Shown: positions 1 to 9,541, counted from the first letter of the stretch. The stretch: DNA of 64,000 bases from DASRQK01 sp964401685 (GCA_964401685.1 CAYNZH010000008.1:7346-71345); one strand, 5' to 3'. Notes: generated from the sequence alone by a model not told the origin. Numbers and translations: made by a program.

Positions 1-577
1 CAAGGTATTCCAGGGGGATTCCATCCCGGAAATATTGGACCGAATTGCCCTGAAAGCCGTTAATGGATACATCTACCGGAGTTCCCACACCTCCGCTTTG
101 CCGGATTCTAACGCCTGGAGACCGGTTCATTAGCTCTGCCAGCGTTGCGGGCTGCTTTGAGGCTTGCTGCACGTCAACAACCACGGCCTTGACCGGCAAT
201 TCACGTGCATGCTGGGCTTTTGACTTACCTTGGACAACAACGTTCTCCAGCCTTTCCAAGGCTTGGGGTAAAATGATCTTAAATTCGCGCTCTTGGGTAT
301 AAAAATCGAGCTCAAAAGAAAGAGTAGCGGTCTCGTAGCCCAGGAAACTGGCCTTCAGCACGTAGGCACCGAAGGGTAGGTCGGTCCAATTAAAGGTGCC
401 GGTCTCGTCGGTTGAAACTTCCCTTTTAATGGGGCCGTCAAGTGCTAGCGTCACCCCCTCCATGGGCATCTCCTGCTCGTTTACCACCACGCCTTTGACT
501 TGTCCCTCTGAAGAGCCAGGGCCAGAACCAAACAATAAAATTATATATGTAAGTACTACTAGAATTTGCTGTTCCAA
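1..577 (-). CDS. TonB-dependent receptor, N-terminal part (runs off left edge)
   Basis: Outer-membrane TonB-dependent receptor, probably for import of a large ligand; the substrate cannot be told. The translated start reads as a signal peptide, then a carboxypeptidase-regulatory-like (CarbopepD_reg_2) beta-sandwich around residues 30-110 (GQVKGVVVNEQEMPMEGV...), then the start of the plug domain (LAELMNRSPGVRIRQSGGVG, later INGFQGNSVQYFRDGIP). No in-frame ATG lies before the mature domain. A TTG at 575-577 gives MEQQILVVLTYIILLFG, a good signal peptide, and an in-frame stop lies 15 codons upstream, so I chose TTG. The barrel lies beyond the window. The family is clear; the start is moderately supported. 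Confidence 0.85.
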   Translation of the reverse strand, partial: MEQQILVVLTYIILLFGSGPGSSEGQVKGVVVNEQEMPMEGVTLALDGPIKREVSTDETGTFNWTDLPFGAYVLKASFLGYETATLSFELDFYTQEREFKIILPQALERLENVVVQGKSKAQHARELPVKAVVVDVQQASKQPATLAELMNRSPGVRIRQSGGVGTPVDVSINGFQGNSVQYFRDGIPLEYL

Positions 578-670
578 AGCCGAAAATTGTGTGCTATTAT
601 TTCGGGTGCTAATTTAGACTAATTACAGATAAGATGCAAATCCAATAGCAAGTTTTACCTCAGAGCGGAC

Positions 671-1438
671 TTAGGTACCTTTTCCGGGCCACTGGATGGC
701 CTTTTTTTCTTCCGGGCTGAGCGCCTTGAATTTGGCATAGGAATCCATGATGTAAAGATTGAAATCTTGTTCTGAACTTTTTAAAACAAAATCTAGGCCT
801 GGTCTGAATCTCACAAGAAACATCTCCAGTTCGTCACCTTTCAAGGGCGTGACCGCTTGTACTGCGGATCTTGAAAAACGACGATCGATCGCACGCCTGT
901 CTTTTTCCTTCAAGAGCATTTCATAGTGCTCCCTGGCCCTTCTTCCGCTTTCCCCAAAAAGCCGGGAAGGGGAGAGGCGAATTCCACCCCGATGAATGGA
1001 GGTCTCAAGAAATTGCCCTTCTTTTTCCGCCTTTTCAATCTCTAGATCCAGCTGGGAATTTGTGAGCGCACGTACGGTGACAGCATCTATCAATATGTTA
1101 CCGTCGGCCACGCTAAGGTAAATACGTTTAAATTCGTGTTCAATCAACAACAACGTATCTGTTCTGTACCCATTATAGCGGAACTCCAACAGGTCGTTCT
1201 TCCTTGCGGCGATACTAAAACGCCCTTCATTTGTAGTTTCGACGTTGGATTTGGCGTTGAGGTTGCGAACCTGCACGTTCGCCATAGGTTGGTCATTGCG
1301 AAGATCCAGGACGATCCCATGCAATATAGCGGTGTCCGCCCTTGCGACCTCCTGCCGGGCGTGAGCATTGAGGCTAGCGGCCGTCAAAAGACTGAGACCG
1401 AATAAACCTATACTTATTTTAGCTAAAAACTTCCTCAT
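671..1438 (-). CDS. Secreted carboxypeptidase-regulatory-like domain protein
   Basis: A 255-residue exported protein of unknown role. It has a clear signal peptide (MRKFLAKISIGLFGLSLL... ending NAHA), followed by a CarbopepD_reg-like domain (GIVLDLRNDQPMANVQVRN, then NEGRFSIAARKNDLLEFRYN) of the kind found in Bacteroidota surface proteins. The C-terminal half is basic and helical without a recognised domain. Longer starts at 1450 and 1462 exist, but the chosen Met begins the signal peptide directly. It overlaps the end of the upstream ArsC-like gene by 20 bases, so the two are probably translated from one mRNA. Confidence 0.7.
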   Translation of the reverse strand: MRKFLAKISIGLFGLSLLTAASLNAHARQEVARADTAILHGIVLDLRNDQPMANVQVRNLNAKSNVETTNEGRFSIAARKNDLLEFRYNGYRTDTLLLIEHEFKRIYLSVADGNILIDAVTVRALTNSQLDLEIEKAEKEGQFLETSIHRGGIRLSPSRLFGESGRRAREHYEMLLKEKDRRAIDRRFSRSAVQAVTPLKGDELEMFLVRFRPGLDFVLKSSEQDFNLYIMDSYAKFKALSPEEKKAIQWPGKGT

Positions 1439-1772
1439 ACCTGTCTTCATTAAACCCAACAATTATGCCAGTAGGATGTTCGATTACAGGTCTTTTAATT
1501 AAGCTCGTGTTTTCGGTCATTAGTGCGACAGCGCTCTGAGAATCGACCACAGCTTGTTGGATTTCAGGTGAAAGCCGCCTCCAAGTTGTGCCTTTTTTGT
1601 TTAAAAGCGTTTCCCAGCCTATTTCATTGGCCCATTTCGTCAGAAGTACCGTATCCGCACCCACCTTTTTGAAATCATGAAAGAGGTAGGGGACATTCCG
1701 CGCACTCAGCCAGTCTAATGCTTTCTTGACCGAATTGCAGTTTTTTATCCCATAAATCGCTAATTCTGCCAT
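1419..1772 (-). CDS. ArsC/Spx family protein (YffB-like)
   Basis: A 117-residue thioredoxin-fold protein of the ArsC/Spx/YffB family. The N-terminal motif YGIKNCNSVKKALDWL has the single conserved Cys (residue 12) and the Lys-rich helix typical of YffB. RPVIEH near residue 97 matches the RP-loop before the cis-proline strand. The family includes glutathione-dependent reductases and regulators; which applies here cannot be told. It sits 3 bases downstream of the thioredoxin-like lipoprotein and overlaps the following secreted protein, so it lies inside a minus-strand operon. Nothing nearby concerns arsenic. Confidence 0.8.
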   Translation of the reverse strand: MAELAIYGIKNCNSVKKALDWLSARNVPYLFHDFKKVGADTVLLTKWANEIGWETLLNKKGTTWRRLSPEIQQAVVDSQSAVALMTENTSLIKRPVIEHPTGIIVGFNEDRYEEVFS

Positions 1773-1775
1773 ATT

Positions 1776-2396
1776 CTAAGAGGCGGAATTGATCGAAGCA
1801 ACGACTTCCTCTGCCGTTTTTACCCCGTTCCAGTAGGTTTTGAGCAGTCCGTCGCTGCCATAGATATAGGTAGCCGGATACTGTGTGGGAACATGAAACT
1901 TATTAATAAATTCGATGTTTCGGTCGTATAACATATGCACCTTGCTTTGTCCGTTGAGTTCTTTGGCGAAACGGTCGAAAAATGTCGCCATCAATCCTGG
2001 ATCATTCATAGAAACGAAGTAGAAGTTCGCATCTGTCAGCTTATCCAGATTGGCACCGATATCCCTCGCCTCGTGCTGACAATAACCACAACTTGGGTCA
2101 AATAAGATAAACACGTGGGGTCCACTAGCACCAAGGTCGTTTTTTGTAAAGCTGATGCCGCTCTTTAGTATGTAAAAATTGAAGTCCGGAATGGCATTTG
2201 CCGGCGAATTTGACTGGCTGGGTACATTCACTGGAGTCGGAGTCGTCGCCGGATTGTTTGAGACTCCCTGCTGGCTGGCTGCAGCATTGCCTTGGATTTC
2301 ACTTTTATTTTCCGGTGAACCGCAGGCGATTGCCAGGCCAGACAGAAACAGTACGGTCGTGGTTCTCAGGAGCGATGATATTGCTTTAATTTGCAT
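1776..2396 (-). CDS. Thioredoxin-fold lipoprotein
   Basis: A 206-residue probable lipoprotein with a thioredoxin-like domain. The N-terminus MQIKAISSLLRTTTVLFLSG ends in a lipobox-like LAIAC. A Ser/Pro/Thr-rich linker follows, then a TlpA/AhpC-like fold with the redox motif CGYC in FDPSCGYCQHEA and the cis-Pro loop VPTQYPATYIYG. It probably acts in periplasmic thiol redox work or cytochrome maturation. I chose this Met because a TAnnTTTG promoter (2417-2424) lies between it and the upstream Met at 2444, so the longer form would not be transcribed from that promoter. It heads the operon with the ArsC-like gene. Confidence 0.8.
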   Translation of the reverse strand: MQIKAISSLLRTTTVLFLSGLAIACGSPENKSEIQGNAAASQQGVSNNPATTPTPVNVPSQSNSPANAIPDFNFYILKSGISFTKNDLGASGPHVFILFDPSCGYCQHEARDIGANLDKLTDANFYFVSMNDPGLMATFFDRFAKELNGQSKVHMLYDRNIEFINKFHVPTQYPATYIYGSDGLLKTYWNGVKTAEEVVASINSAS

Positions 2397-2416
2397 AAAA
2401 AATCTTATTTCTTTTT

Positions 2417-2424
2417 CAAATGTA
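2417..2424 (-). promoter_or_regulatory. Bacteroidota -7 element for the thioredoxin-fold lipoprotein operon
   Basis: Read on the minus strand the bases are TACATTTG, matching the TAnnTTTG consensus. Transcription would start near 2410-2413, giving a leader of about 15 bases before the Met at 2396. Confidence 0.5.
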
Positions 2425-2458
2425 CTGAAAAAACGCCAATTCACAAAGCGATTCGACT

Positions 2459-5047
2459 TTAGAACAGGCCCATCTGCCCGGTGTCTTCAGTCGACACGTC
2501 TTCTGGATTCGTGATTTCAAAGGGAACCTTTTCTTCTTGGACCTGCGCTTTCTCCTCGCTTAAGAGTTTAATGCCGTCCACTTTATGTGGCGTCAACCGA
2601 TTGCCCTGAGCTTTCATCCCCTTGACTTCGATTGCCTCCTGGAGGTTGATTTCGAGCGTGTCCGGGGTTTCGGTCTTGCCTTTCTTGACCGACACTTCCA
2701 CCAAGGGATTATCCGCCCGAGTCAACAGAATCAATTTCGATCCGACTGAATCATTGATGAAACTTTGGCGTCTTCCCGTCGGTATGTTTTCGAAAACGAA
2801 ACGCTTTAAATAATGGTTGCCAGATTTCCCGTCGAGGTGAATCGCACTAAAAACGACTTCTGGGCCGTATTTCTCTATCCGAATAGCTTTGTCATCAAAG
2901 TGATTGGTCAACTCGAAGGAGTTTAATTCATACGTGCCATCTTCCATGACACTGAGAATTTTGTCTTCGCCGTCGAATTCACCCAGATATTCGCCTCGTT
3001 CATCCGCGTTGAGTCTCCGCAGGATAGGATCATACCATATTTTCCTTCCCGCCAAGGTAGAGACACCCTTGCTTTTCAGGCTAATCTTTCGAATAGGATA
3101 TTTAGTCACTATATTTCCTTGAGAACCACGTCCTTTTATGGCTATTTCGGCGAAATCCAGATCGAACTGCAATTTTCTCAATTTAGAATGCGCGCGCAGC
3201 TGAATATGTACGAGCTCGGCTTCTCCATTGGGGTTCGCGGTAAAATACAGGAGCTGAGAACCTTTGGTTCCCTTGGTCAAATCATATTCCCGGTCCCGGG
3301 TGACACCCATGACGGCAAATCTCTTGACATATGCGGTGCCGGATTTCCCGTCCTTGTAAATCATATTATAAATGGTCCGCTCGTCATTTCTCTTGAACAC
3401 CGCCACATGAACAATGCCCTTGCCAACAAAAACCTTGTCCTGTATCTTGGTGACTACAAATTTACCATCGGAGCGAAATACAATAATGTCGTCAATGTCC
3501 GAGCAATCGCTGACAAATTCGTCTCTCCGCATTCCCGTTCCGATAAAACCTTCCTCTCGGTTGACGTAGAGTTTGGCATTGGCAAGGGCAACCTGTGTCG
3601 CTTCGACGCGGTCAAATACCCTAATTTCGGTTTTTCTTTCCCTTCCAGCACCGTATTTCTCTCTCAAGCCTTCAAACCACGCGATCGCATAGGCTGTCAA
3701 ATGCTTTAAATGATTTTTGACTCTTTTGATCTCGCTTTCCAGGTTGGCCATCAGTTCATCCGCCTTTTTTATATCAAAACGGGTGATACTGCTCATCGGT
3801 TTATCAATCAGGCGCTTGTAGTCTTCTCTTTGGATTTCCCGATAAAATGACTCCTTAAAAGGCTCGAACAAGCGGTCCAGTACCCCGACAACCGTGTCGA
3901 AATCTCCGGCATTTTCATATTCTGGATGCTTATACATCCCTTCCTGAATGAATATTTTCAGTAAATTGCTGGAGAAGATTTTTTCAAGAAGTTCGTTCAG
4001 CTTGATTTCCAGTTCCTTTTTCAGTAAGGCCTTGGTTTGCTTGGTGTTTTCGATCAGAATGTCGTTGACACTCATAAACCGCGGCTTCTCATCCTGAATA
4101 ATGCAGGTATTGGGGGAAATGGAGACCTCACATGCAGTAAAGGCGTACAACGCATCGATGGTCATATCCGGAGAAATACCTGGGACCAGGTGGACGATGA
4201 TTTCTACGAACTGAGCGGTGTTGTCCTCAATCTTCTTGATCTTGATCTTGCCCTTGTCGTTGGCGTTGACAATGCTTTCTATCAGACTGCCCGTCGTCGT
4301 TCCAAAGGGGATCTCGGTGATCGCGAGAGTTTTCTTGTCCCTTTCTTCAATTTTCGCGCGGATGCGGATCTTACCTCCACGTTGCCCTTCATTGTAGGCA
4401 GAGCAGTCCGCCATTCCGCCCGTAGGAAAGTCTGGAAGCAAGTGCGGACGTTCCCCATGCAGGACCTGTATCGCGCCATCGATCAGCTCTATAAAATTGT
4501 GGGGCATGATTTTCGTGGCGAGGCCTACTGCGATTCCTTCTGCACCCTGCGCAAGCAGGAGGGGAAATTTGACCGGAAGTGTGACAGGCTCCTTGTTTCG
4601 GCCATCGTAACTCAGTTGCCACTCGGTCGTTTCAGGATTGAAAGCAACATCGAGGGCAAATTTTGACAGCCGCGCTTCGATGTAACGGGGCGCCGCCGCG
4701 GAGTCCCCTGTGATCGGATCGCCCCAGTTACCCTGACAATCGATCAATAAGTCTTTTTGACCGATCTGCACCATGGCATCCCCAATGGAAGCATCCCCGT
4801 GGGGGTGGTACTTCATGGTATTTCCAATGACGTTCGCAGCCTTATTGAAGCGCCCGTCGTCCATCTCCTTCAGGGAATGTAGGATTCGTCTTTGAACCGG
4901 TTTAAACCCGTCATTTATATGCGGAACCGCCCGATCCAGAATGACGTAAGACGCATAATCAAGAAACCAATTCTCGTATAGACCCGACAAGGGCACCGTG
5001 TTCTTTTCCAGCCTCGGCTCTTGATTGTCCTGGTTTTCCTGACTCAT
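2459..5047 (-). CDS. parC: DNA topoisomerase IV subunit A (GyrA/ParC family)
   Basis: The 862-residue A subunit of a type IIA topoisomerase; it breaks and rejoins DNA to decatenate chromosomes. The catalytic Tyr is residue 122 in AAAPRYIEARL. The quinolone-determining loop is KYHPHGDASIGDAM (residues 79-92) and the GyrA-box-like C-terminal blades follow residue ~500. DASIGDA and CQGNWGDPITGDSAAAPRYI fit the Bacteroidota ParC type better than GyrA. parE is not adjacent. The position matching E. coli GyrA Ser83 is Ala86. The C-terminus ends in an acidic tail with TGQMGLF. A small lipoprotein gene lies 12 bases upstream. Confidence 0.93.
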   Translation of the reverse strand: MSQENQDNQEPRLEKNTVPLSGLYENWFLDYASYVILDRAVPHINDGFKPVQRRILHSLKEMDDGRFNKAANVIGNTMKYHPHGDASIGDAMVQIGQKDLLIDCQGNWGDPITGDSAAAPRYIEARLSKFALDVAFNPETTEWQLSYDGRNKEPVTLPVKFPLLLAQGAEGIAVGLATKIMPHNFIELIDGAIQVLHGERPHLLPDFPTGGMADCSAYNEGQRGGKIRIRAKIEERDKKTLAITEIPFGTTTGSLIESIVNANDKGKIKIKKIEDNTAQFVEIIVHLVPGISPDMTIDALYAFTACEVSISPNTCIIQDEKPRFMSVNDILIENTKQTKALLKKELEIKLNELLEKIFSSNLLKIFIQEGMYKHPEYENAGDFDTVVGVLDRLFEPFKESFYREIQREDYKRLIDKPMSSITRFDIKKADELMANLESEIKRVKNHLKHLTAYAIAWFEGLREKYGAGRERKTEIRVFDRVEATQVALANAKLYVNREEGFIGTGMRRDEFVSDCSDIDDIIVFRSDGKFVVTKIQDKVFVGKGIVHVAVFKRNDERTIYNMIYKDGKSGTAYVKRFAVMGVTRDREYDLTKGTKGSQLLYFTANPNGEAELVHIQLRAHSKLRKLQFDLDFAEIAIKGRGSQGNIVTKYPIRKISLKSKGVSTLAGRKIWYDPILRRLNADERGEYLGEFDGEDKILSVMEDGTYELNSFELTNHFDDKAIRIEKYGPEVVFSAIHLDGKSGNHYLKRFVFENIPTGRRQSFINDSVGSKLILLTRADNPLVEVSVKKGKTETPDTLEINLQEAIEVKGMKAQGNRLTPHKVDGIKLLSEEKAQVQEEKVPFEITNPEDVSTEDTGQMGLF

Positions 5048-5059
5048 TTGTCCTAAAAA

Positions 5060-5695
5060 TTACTTGCTAATACTCAATTCTACCACTTCGACGTCAAGCA
5101 TGGAAAAAATCCGGTGTGAAGAGAGAAGTTCTGGCAGTTGGCGTGCCTCATCCCTTATAGTGACATCCAGCGCATTCTGCTTGACAATATCCAATTTTCC
5201 GCCTAAGCAAGGCAACTCGGTCTCCAGGTCCCCACCGCTAAACCCAACAATATCCGCGTATCCATCCAGATTGTTGTAGAAGTTGGTCATTACCACGGGC
5301 ATAAAATTATTACGTTCCCTCAGTTCATCCAACGTAGACCCGACACGTACGCCTGATTTGGTCTGATAGGGGGACAGGGGATGGGAAATCACAATCTTTT
5401 CGATTGTCTGGAATGGCGCAGATTCCTCGGCCCAAATCACCTGGATTTCCTCGGGCGAATCGGGAAAAACCCGAGTTGCTGCCACTTGGACGCCGTCCCT
5501 ATCTATATTTGTATCTTCCATCTTATCAGCCCCAACCTCTGCGACGAGATCTTCGTGAGTGAACGCCAGCTTTATCGGACCGATCCCATCACAGGTGATG
5601 GCATAAGGGTCTTCCTGGACTTCGGTGTCTTTTTTAGCGCCTTGTTGACAGGAGACAAACAGGGCTATCACAGCAAAATACGCGATTTTTTTCAT
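5060..5695 (-). CDS. Lipoprotein of unknown function
   Basis: A 211-residue predicted lipoprotein; MKKIAYFAVIALFVSCQQG has a clear signal peptide and lipobox with Cys16. The body contains paired segments beginning AITCDGIGPIKL and SGVRVGSTLDELRER, which look like two related sub-domains of the kind where a 'G(V/I)GP...G.tl.el' turn repeats. I do not recognise a named family. It lies between valS and parC on the same strand with short gaps and may be co-transcribed. Confidence 0.7.
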   Translation of the reverse strand: MKKIAYFAVIALFVSCQQGAKKDTEVQEDPYAITCDGIGPIKLAFTHEDLVAEVGADKMEDTNIDRDGVQVAATRVFPDSPEEIQVIWAEESAPFQTIEKIVISHPLSPYQTKSGVRVGSTLDELRERNNFMPVVMTNFYNNLDGYADIVGFSGGDLETELPCLGGKLDIVKQNALDVTIRDEARQLPELLSSHRIFSMLDVEVVELSISK

Positions 5696-5728
5696 ATGGG
5701 TCTATCTTAGTAATATAATAAAAATAAT

Positions 5729-8356
5729 TTAGTTTTCCAAAGATCTGAGGCTGTTTTCCAGAATTTTTAATTTTTCTAGCGCATCCTCTTGTTTTTTACG
5801 CTCATTTTCAATGATTTCTGCTTTCGCGTTCTGCATAAAGCGTTCATTATTCAATTTTCCCTCTACAGATTTCAAAAAGCCCTGTAGATAAATAATATCT
5901 TTTTGGATGCGTTCCTTCTCCGCTTTTGTGTCAATTTGATCCGCAATATGCAAGAAAAACTCGTCTTTTTCAACCAAAAAAGCAACCGATCCCGCGGGAG
6001 CGTCTTCTGTTCGATTGATCCGTGTGATATTACCTAGCTTTTGGATTGCTTCGGTATATTGTTCCCAGCGCTCGCCGGCTGACATTGAAGTGCTCATTTC
6101 CAAGGCAGTTTTTTGAGCGATTTGCTTGGCGTTCCGGATATTTCTCACCTCAGAAACTACCTTTTGAAAAGCTGAAAAATCGCTTAGTATCTGCGCGTTA
6201 AAATGCATCAAAGCAGGATAGGGAGCGACTATACAACAGTCCTGACTGCTTCTTTGCCCGAAGATGTCGTCGTGCCACAATTCTTCCGAAAGGAAGGGCA
6301 TAAAGGGGTGTAGCAATTTGAGTAATTCCTGGAAAAATGCCTTGCTTTGCTCCAGGGCCTCGCGCGCGATGGGCAATTGGTAGCCCGGTTTTATCAGTTC
6401 CAAATACCAGGAGCAAAAGTCGTCCCAAACCAGTTTGTAGATCACCATCAGCGCGTCAGAAATCCGATACTGGGCAAAATGATCCTCAATTTCTTGCAAG
6501 GCCTCCTGAAATCTCGCGGAAAACCAGGAAATGGCTAGTTTCTGCGACGCTGAGGCTTGAAGACTATTGTCGACCTCCCAGCCCTTGACGAGCCTGAAGG
6601 CATTCCAGATTTTGTTGGCAAAATTGCGCCCCTGCTCACAGTAGGATTCATCGAACATCAGGTCATTGCCTGCCGGTGAGGAAAGCATCAGACCTACGCG
6701 AACCCCGTCCGTTCCGTATTTGGCCATCAGGTCCAAGGGGTCAGGTGAATTTCCCAGGGATTTTGACATTTTCCTACCCATTTTGTCGCGGACAATCCCT
6801 GTGAGGTAGACCCGGGTGAAGGGGGGTTTTTCCGTGTATTCATGCCCCATTACCAGCATCCTGGCTACCCAAAAGAACAAAATCTCTGGCGCGGTGACCA
6901 GGTCATTGGTAGGATAGTAGTACTTGAATTCTTCATTTTCCGGGTCCAAAACGCCGTCAAAAACGGACAGCGGCCATAGGGCGGAGGAGAACCAAGTGTC
7001 CAGCACATCATCCTCCTGCCTCAGTCCTGATGTGGATTTGTCTTCTTTAGCAAAAAGAGCAGCAGCTTCTTCTTCTGTCTTCGCGACTACCCACTCGTTT
7101 TGATCGTTGTACCAGGCTGGAATCCGTTGTCCCCACCAGAGCTGACGACTGATCGTCCAGTCTTTAATGTTTTCCATCCAATGCTTGTACGTATTGACAA
7201 ATTTGTCTGGGATAATTTTCACTTCGCCATCGTTGACATAGTCCAGCGCAGGTTGGGCCAGCTCCTTCATGCGGCAGAACCATTGCATAGAAAGCTTGGG
7301 CTCAATCACGGCATTGGTCCGCTCTGAAAAACCCACTTGTGATTTGTATTCCTCGGTCTTCTCGAGATTTCCCGCTTCATCGAGCAGAGTCACTATTTTC
7401 TTTCTAGCACCAAAGCGATCCTCACCGATCAGTATCTGAGCGTTTTCGTTTAGCGTTCCATCGTCCTCAAAAATGTCAATTACCTCCAGGTTGTGCTTTA
7501 GCCCCAATTCATAATCATTTAAATCATGGGCTGGGGTGACCTTCAGACAACCGGTTCCGAATGAGCGGTCTACATAGTCATCTGCAATCACATTTATGGC
7601 ACGGTTTATCAGTGGGATGAGAACTTTTTTTCCTATGAGGTGTTGGTAACGGTCATCCTCTGGGTGGACACAAATAGCCGAATCCGCCATAATGGTCTCC
7701 GGACGCGTAGTTGCGATGGTCAAATATTCCGCAGGTGTATCTTCCAGTTTGTATTGTATGTAATACAAGCGCTGGTTAACCTCCTTGCGAATCACTTCTT
7801 CGTCCGAGAGAGCCGTTTTGCCCTGAGGATCCCAGTTGATCATACGCACACCCCTGTAGATATAGCCCTTCTCATAAAGGCGTATAAACGTGTCGATAAC
7901 CGCTTCGCTCAACCGCGGATCCATGGTAAAAGCAGTACGGTCCCAATCGCAGGATGCGCCGAGTTTTTCCAGTTGCTTGAGGATGATGTCACCATACTTG
8001 TTTTTCCATTCCCAAGCATGTTCGAGAAATTGTTCGCGGGTCAAATCTTTTTTAGAGATTCCTTGTTCCTTTAGCATGGCCACTACTTTGGCTTCGGTCG
8101 CAATGGAAGCGTGATCCGTCCCCGGTACCCAGCAGGCGTTTTTGCCTTTCATGCGTGCACGGCGGATCAGAACATCTTGGATGGTATTGTTGAGCATGTG
8201 GCCCATATGCAAGACGCCGGTCACATTGGGTGGGGGCATTACAATGGTATATGGCTCCCGGGCATCGGGCACAGATTTGAAAAAACCATTGTCTTTCCAA
8301 TAGCTGTACCACTTGTTTTCGATTTCTTGCGGACTGTATGTCTTTGTAATGCTCAT
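5729..8356 (-). CDS. valS: Valine--tRNA ligase
   Basis: Class I aminoacyl-tRNA synthetase charging tRNA-Val, 875 residues, the usual length. The HIGH motif is HMGH at residues 50-53 in PPPNVTGVLHMGHM; the KMSKS loop is GRKMSKSLGNSPDP. A C-terminal coiled coil (KAEKERIQKDIIYLQGFLKS...) is the ValS tRNA-binding arm. The Met at 8356 (MSITKTYSPQ) matches the usual ValS start. The upstream alternative at 8386 overlaps a TAnnTTTG promoter element and is unlikely. Confidence 0.97.
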   Translation of the reverse strand: MSITKTYSPQEIENKWYSYWKDNGFFKSVPDAREPYTIVMPPPNVTGVLHMGHMLNNTIQDVLIRRARMKGKNACWVPGTDHASIATEAKVVAMLKEQGISKKDLTREQFLEHAWEWKNKYGDIILKQLEKLGASCDWDRTAFTMDPRLSEAVIDTFIRLYEKGYIYRGVRMINWDPQGKTALSDEEVIRKEVNQRLYYIQYKLEDTPAEYLTIATTRPETIMADSAICVHPEDDRYQHLIGKKVLIPLINRAINVIADDYVDRSFGTGCLKVTPAHDLNDYELGLKHNLEVIDIFEDDGTLNENAQILIGEDRFGARKKIVTLLDEAGNLEKTEEYKSQVGFSERTNAVIEPKLSMQWFCRMKELAQPALDYVNDGEVKIIPDKFVNTYKHWMENIKDWTISRQLWWGQRIPAWYNDQNEWVVAKTEEEAAALFAKEDKSTSGLRQEDDVLDTWFSSALWPLSVFDGVLDPENEEFKYYYPTNDLVTAPEILFFWVARMLVMGHEYTEKPPFTRVYLTGIVRDKMGRKMSKSLGNSPDPLDLMAKYGTDGVRVGLMLSSPAGNDLMFDESYCEQGRNFANKIWNAFRLVKGWEVDNSLQASASQKLAISWFSARFQEALQEIEDHFAQYRISDALMVIYKLVWDDFCSWYLELIKPGYQLPIAREALEQSKAFFQELLKLLHPFMPFLSEELWHDDIFGQRSSQDCCIVAPYPALMHFNAQILSDFSAFQKVVSEVRNIRNAKQIAQKTALEMSTSMSAGERWEQYTEAIQKLGNITRINRTEDAPAGSVAFLVEKDEFFLHIADQIDTKAEKERIQKDIIYLQGFLKSVEGKLNNERFMQNAKAEIIENERKKQEDALEKLKILENSLRSLEN

Positions 8357-8383
8357 TTTAATGCAAAACTTGGTTAAGGATGG

Positions 8384-8391
8384 CAAAAGTA
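8384..8391 (-). promoter_or_regulatory. Bacteroidota -7 element for valS
   Basis: TACTTTTG on the minus strand, 27 bases before the valS ATG; it predicts a leader of roughly 22 bases. No clear -33 TTTG is seen. Confidence 0.4.
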
Positions 8392-8452
8392 AAGAATTTT
8401 TTCCCTAATTTCGAAGCCATAGCTGATAATTGATTTAACGATAAAAACGAAT

Positions 8453-9532
8453 ATGAATACAAAGAATTTCAAAGGAGTCCTTTCGGGAGACGCAGTACAA
8501 GAATTGTTTGACCATGCAAAAAAACATGAGTACGCCTTGCCCGCAGTAAATGTTGTCGGGACCAATTCGATCAATGCGGTGATGGAGACTGCTAGAGACG
8601 TGGGTTCTCCGGTGATCATCCAGCTTTCCAACGGGGGCGCGCAGTTTTTTGCAGGCAAATCCCTGAACAACGATGGGCTTCAAGCTTGCATACTCGGAGG
8701 CGTTTCAGCTGCACAGCATGTCCACCTCTTGGCCGAACACTACGGTGTCGGCGTGATTTTGCATACTGATCATGCGGCAAAGAAGTTATTGCCTTGGATA
8801 GATGGTCTGCTGGAACACGGAGAGCGATTCTTTGAAACGCACGGGAAGCCACTCTATTCCTCCCACATGCTGGACCTGTCTGAAGAAAGTGTCGAGGAAA
8901 ATATTGACATTTCCGCCAAATACCTCAAGAGGATGGATGCCTTGGGAATGACCCTGGAAATTGAGTTGGGGGTGACTGGCGGCGAAGAAGACGGCGTGGA
9001 CAACACCGGTGTGGAAAGTTCCCGCCTCTACACGCAGCCCGAAGAAGTTGCGTACGCATATGAAGAATTGAGCAAAGTTAGCTCACGCTTTACAGTGGCT
9101 GCTGCCTTTGGGAACGTGCACGGCGTTTATAAACCCGGAAATGTCAAGCTGGAACCTGTGATCCTAAAAAATTCCCAGGCTTTTGTACGCGAAAAACTTG
9201 GGTTGTCAGCGGAAAAACCCATCAATTTTGTCTTTCACGGGGGTTCAGGATCCTCGCAGGAAGAAATTCGCGAAGCCATTTCCTACGGGGCGATAAAGAT
9301 GAATATTGATACCGACCTTCAGTGGGCATTTTGGGATGGCGTTCGGGGTTATTACCAGGCCAATGAAGGCTTTTTGCAATCTCAAATCGGGAACCACCAG
9401 GATCCTGACGGACCCAATAAGAAGTACTACGATCCTAGGGTATGGCTGCGAAAAGCAGAGGAGCGTTTTAAAGCGCGCCTGACTCAGGCTTTCGAAGAGC
9501 TGAACGCCATCGATGTTTACAGCAAATTTTAA
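8453..9532 (+). CDS. fbaA: Fructose-bisphosphate aldolase, class II
   Basis: Zinc-dependent class II aldolase of glycolysis and gluconeogenesis, splitting fructose 1,6-bisphosphate into dihydroxyacetone phosphate and glyceraldehyde 3-phosphate. Its 359 residues match the FbaA (type A) subfamily. Visible motifs are ILHTDHAAKKLLPW with zinc-binding His, LEIELGVTGGEEDGV (catalytic Glu region), AAFGNVHGVY with zinc-binding His, and VFHGGSGSS plus MNIDTDLQWAFWDGV for phosphate binding. It is transcribed away from valS and followed 9 bases later by the permease gene. Confidence 0.97.
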   Translation: MNTKNFKGVLSGDAVQELFDHAKKHEYALPAVNVVGTNSINAVMETARDVGSPVIIQLSNGGAQFFAGKSLNNDGLQACILGGVSAAQHVHLLAEHYGVGVILHTDHAAKKLLPWIDGLLEHGERFFETHGKPLYSSHMLDLSEESVEENIDISAKYLKRMDALGMTLEIELGVTGGEEDGVDNTGVESSRLYTQPEEVAYAYEELSKVSSRFTVAAAFGNVHGVYKPGNVKLEPVILKNSQAFVREKLGLSAEKPINFVFHGGSGSSQEEIREAISYGAIKMNIDTDLQWAFWDGVRGYYQANEGFLQSQIGNHQDPDGPNKKYYDPRVWLRKAEERFKARLTQAFEELNAIDVYSKF

Positions 9533-9541
9533 ACACGACCC

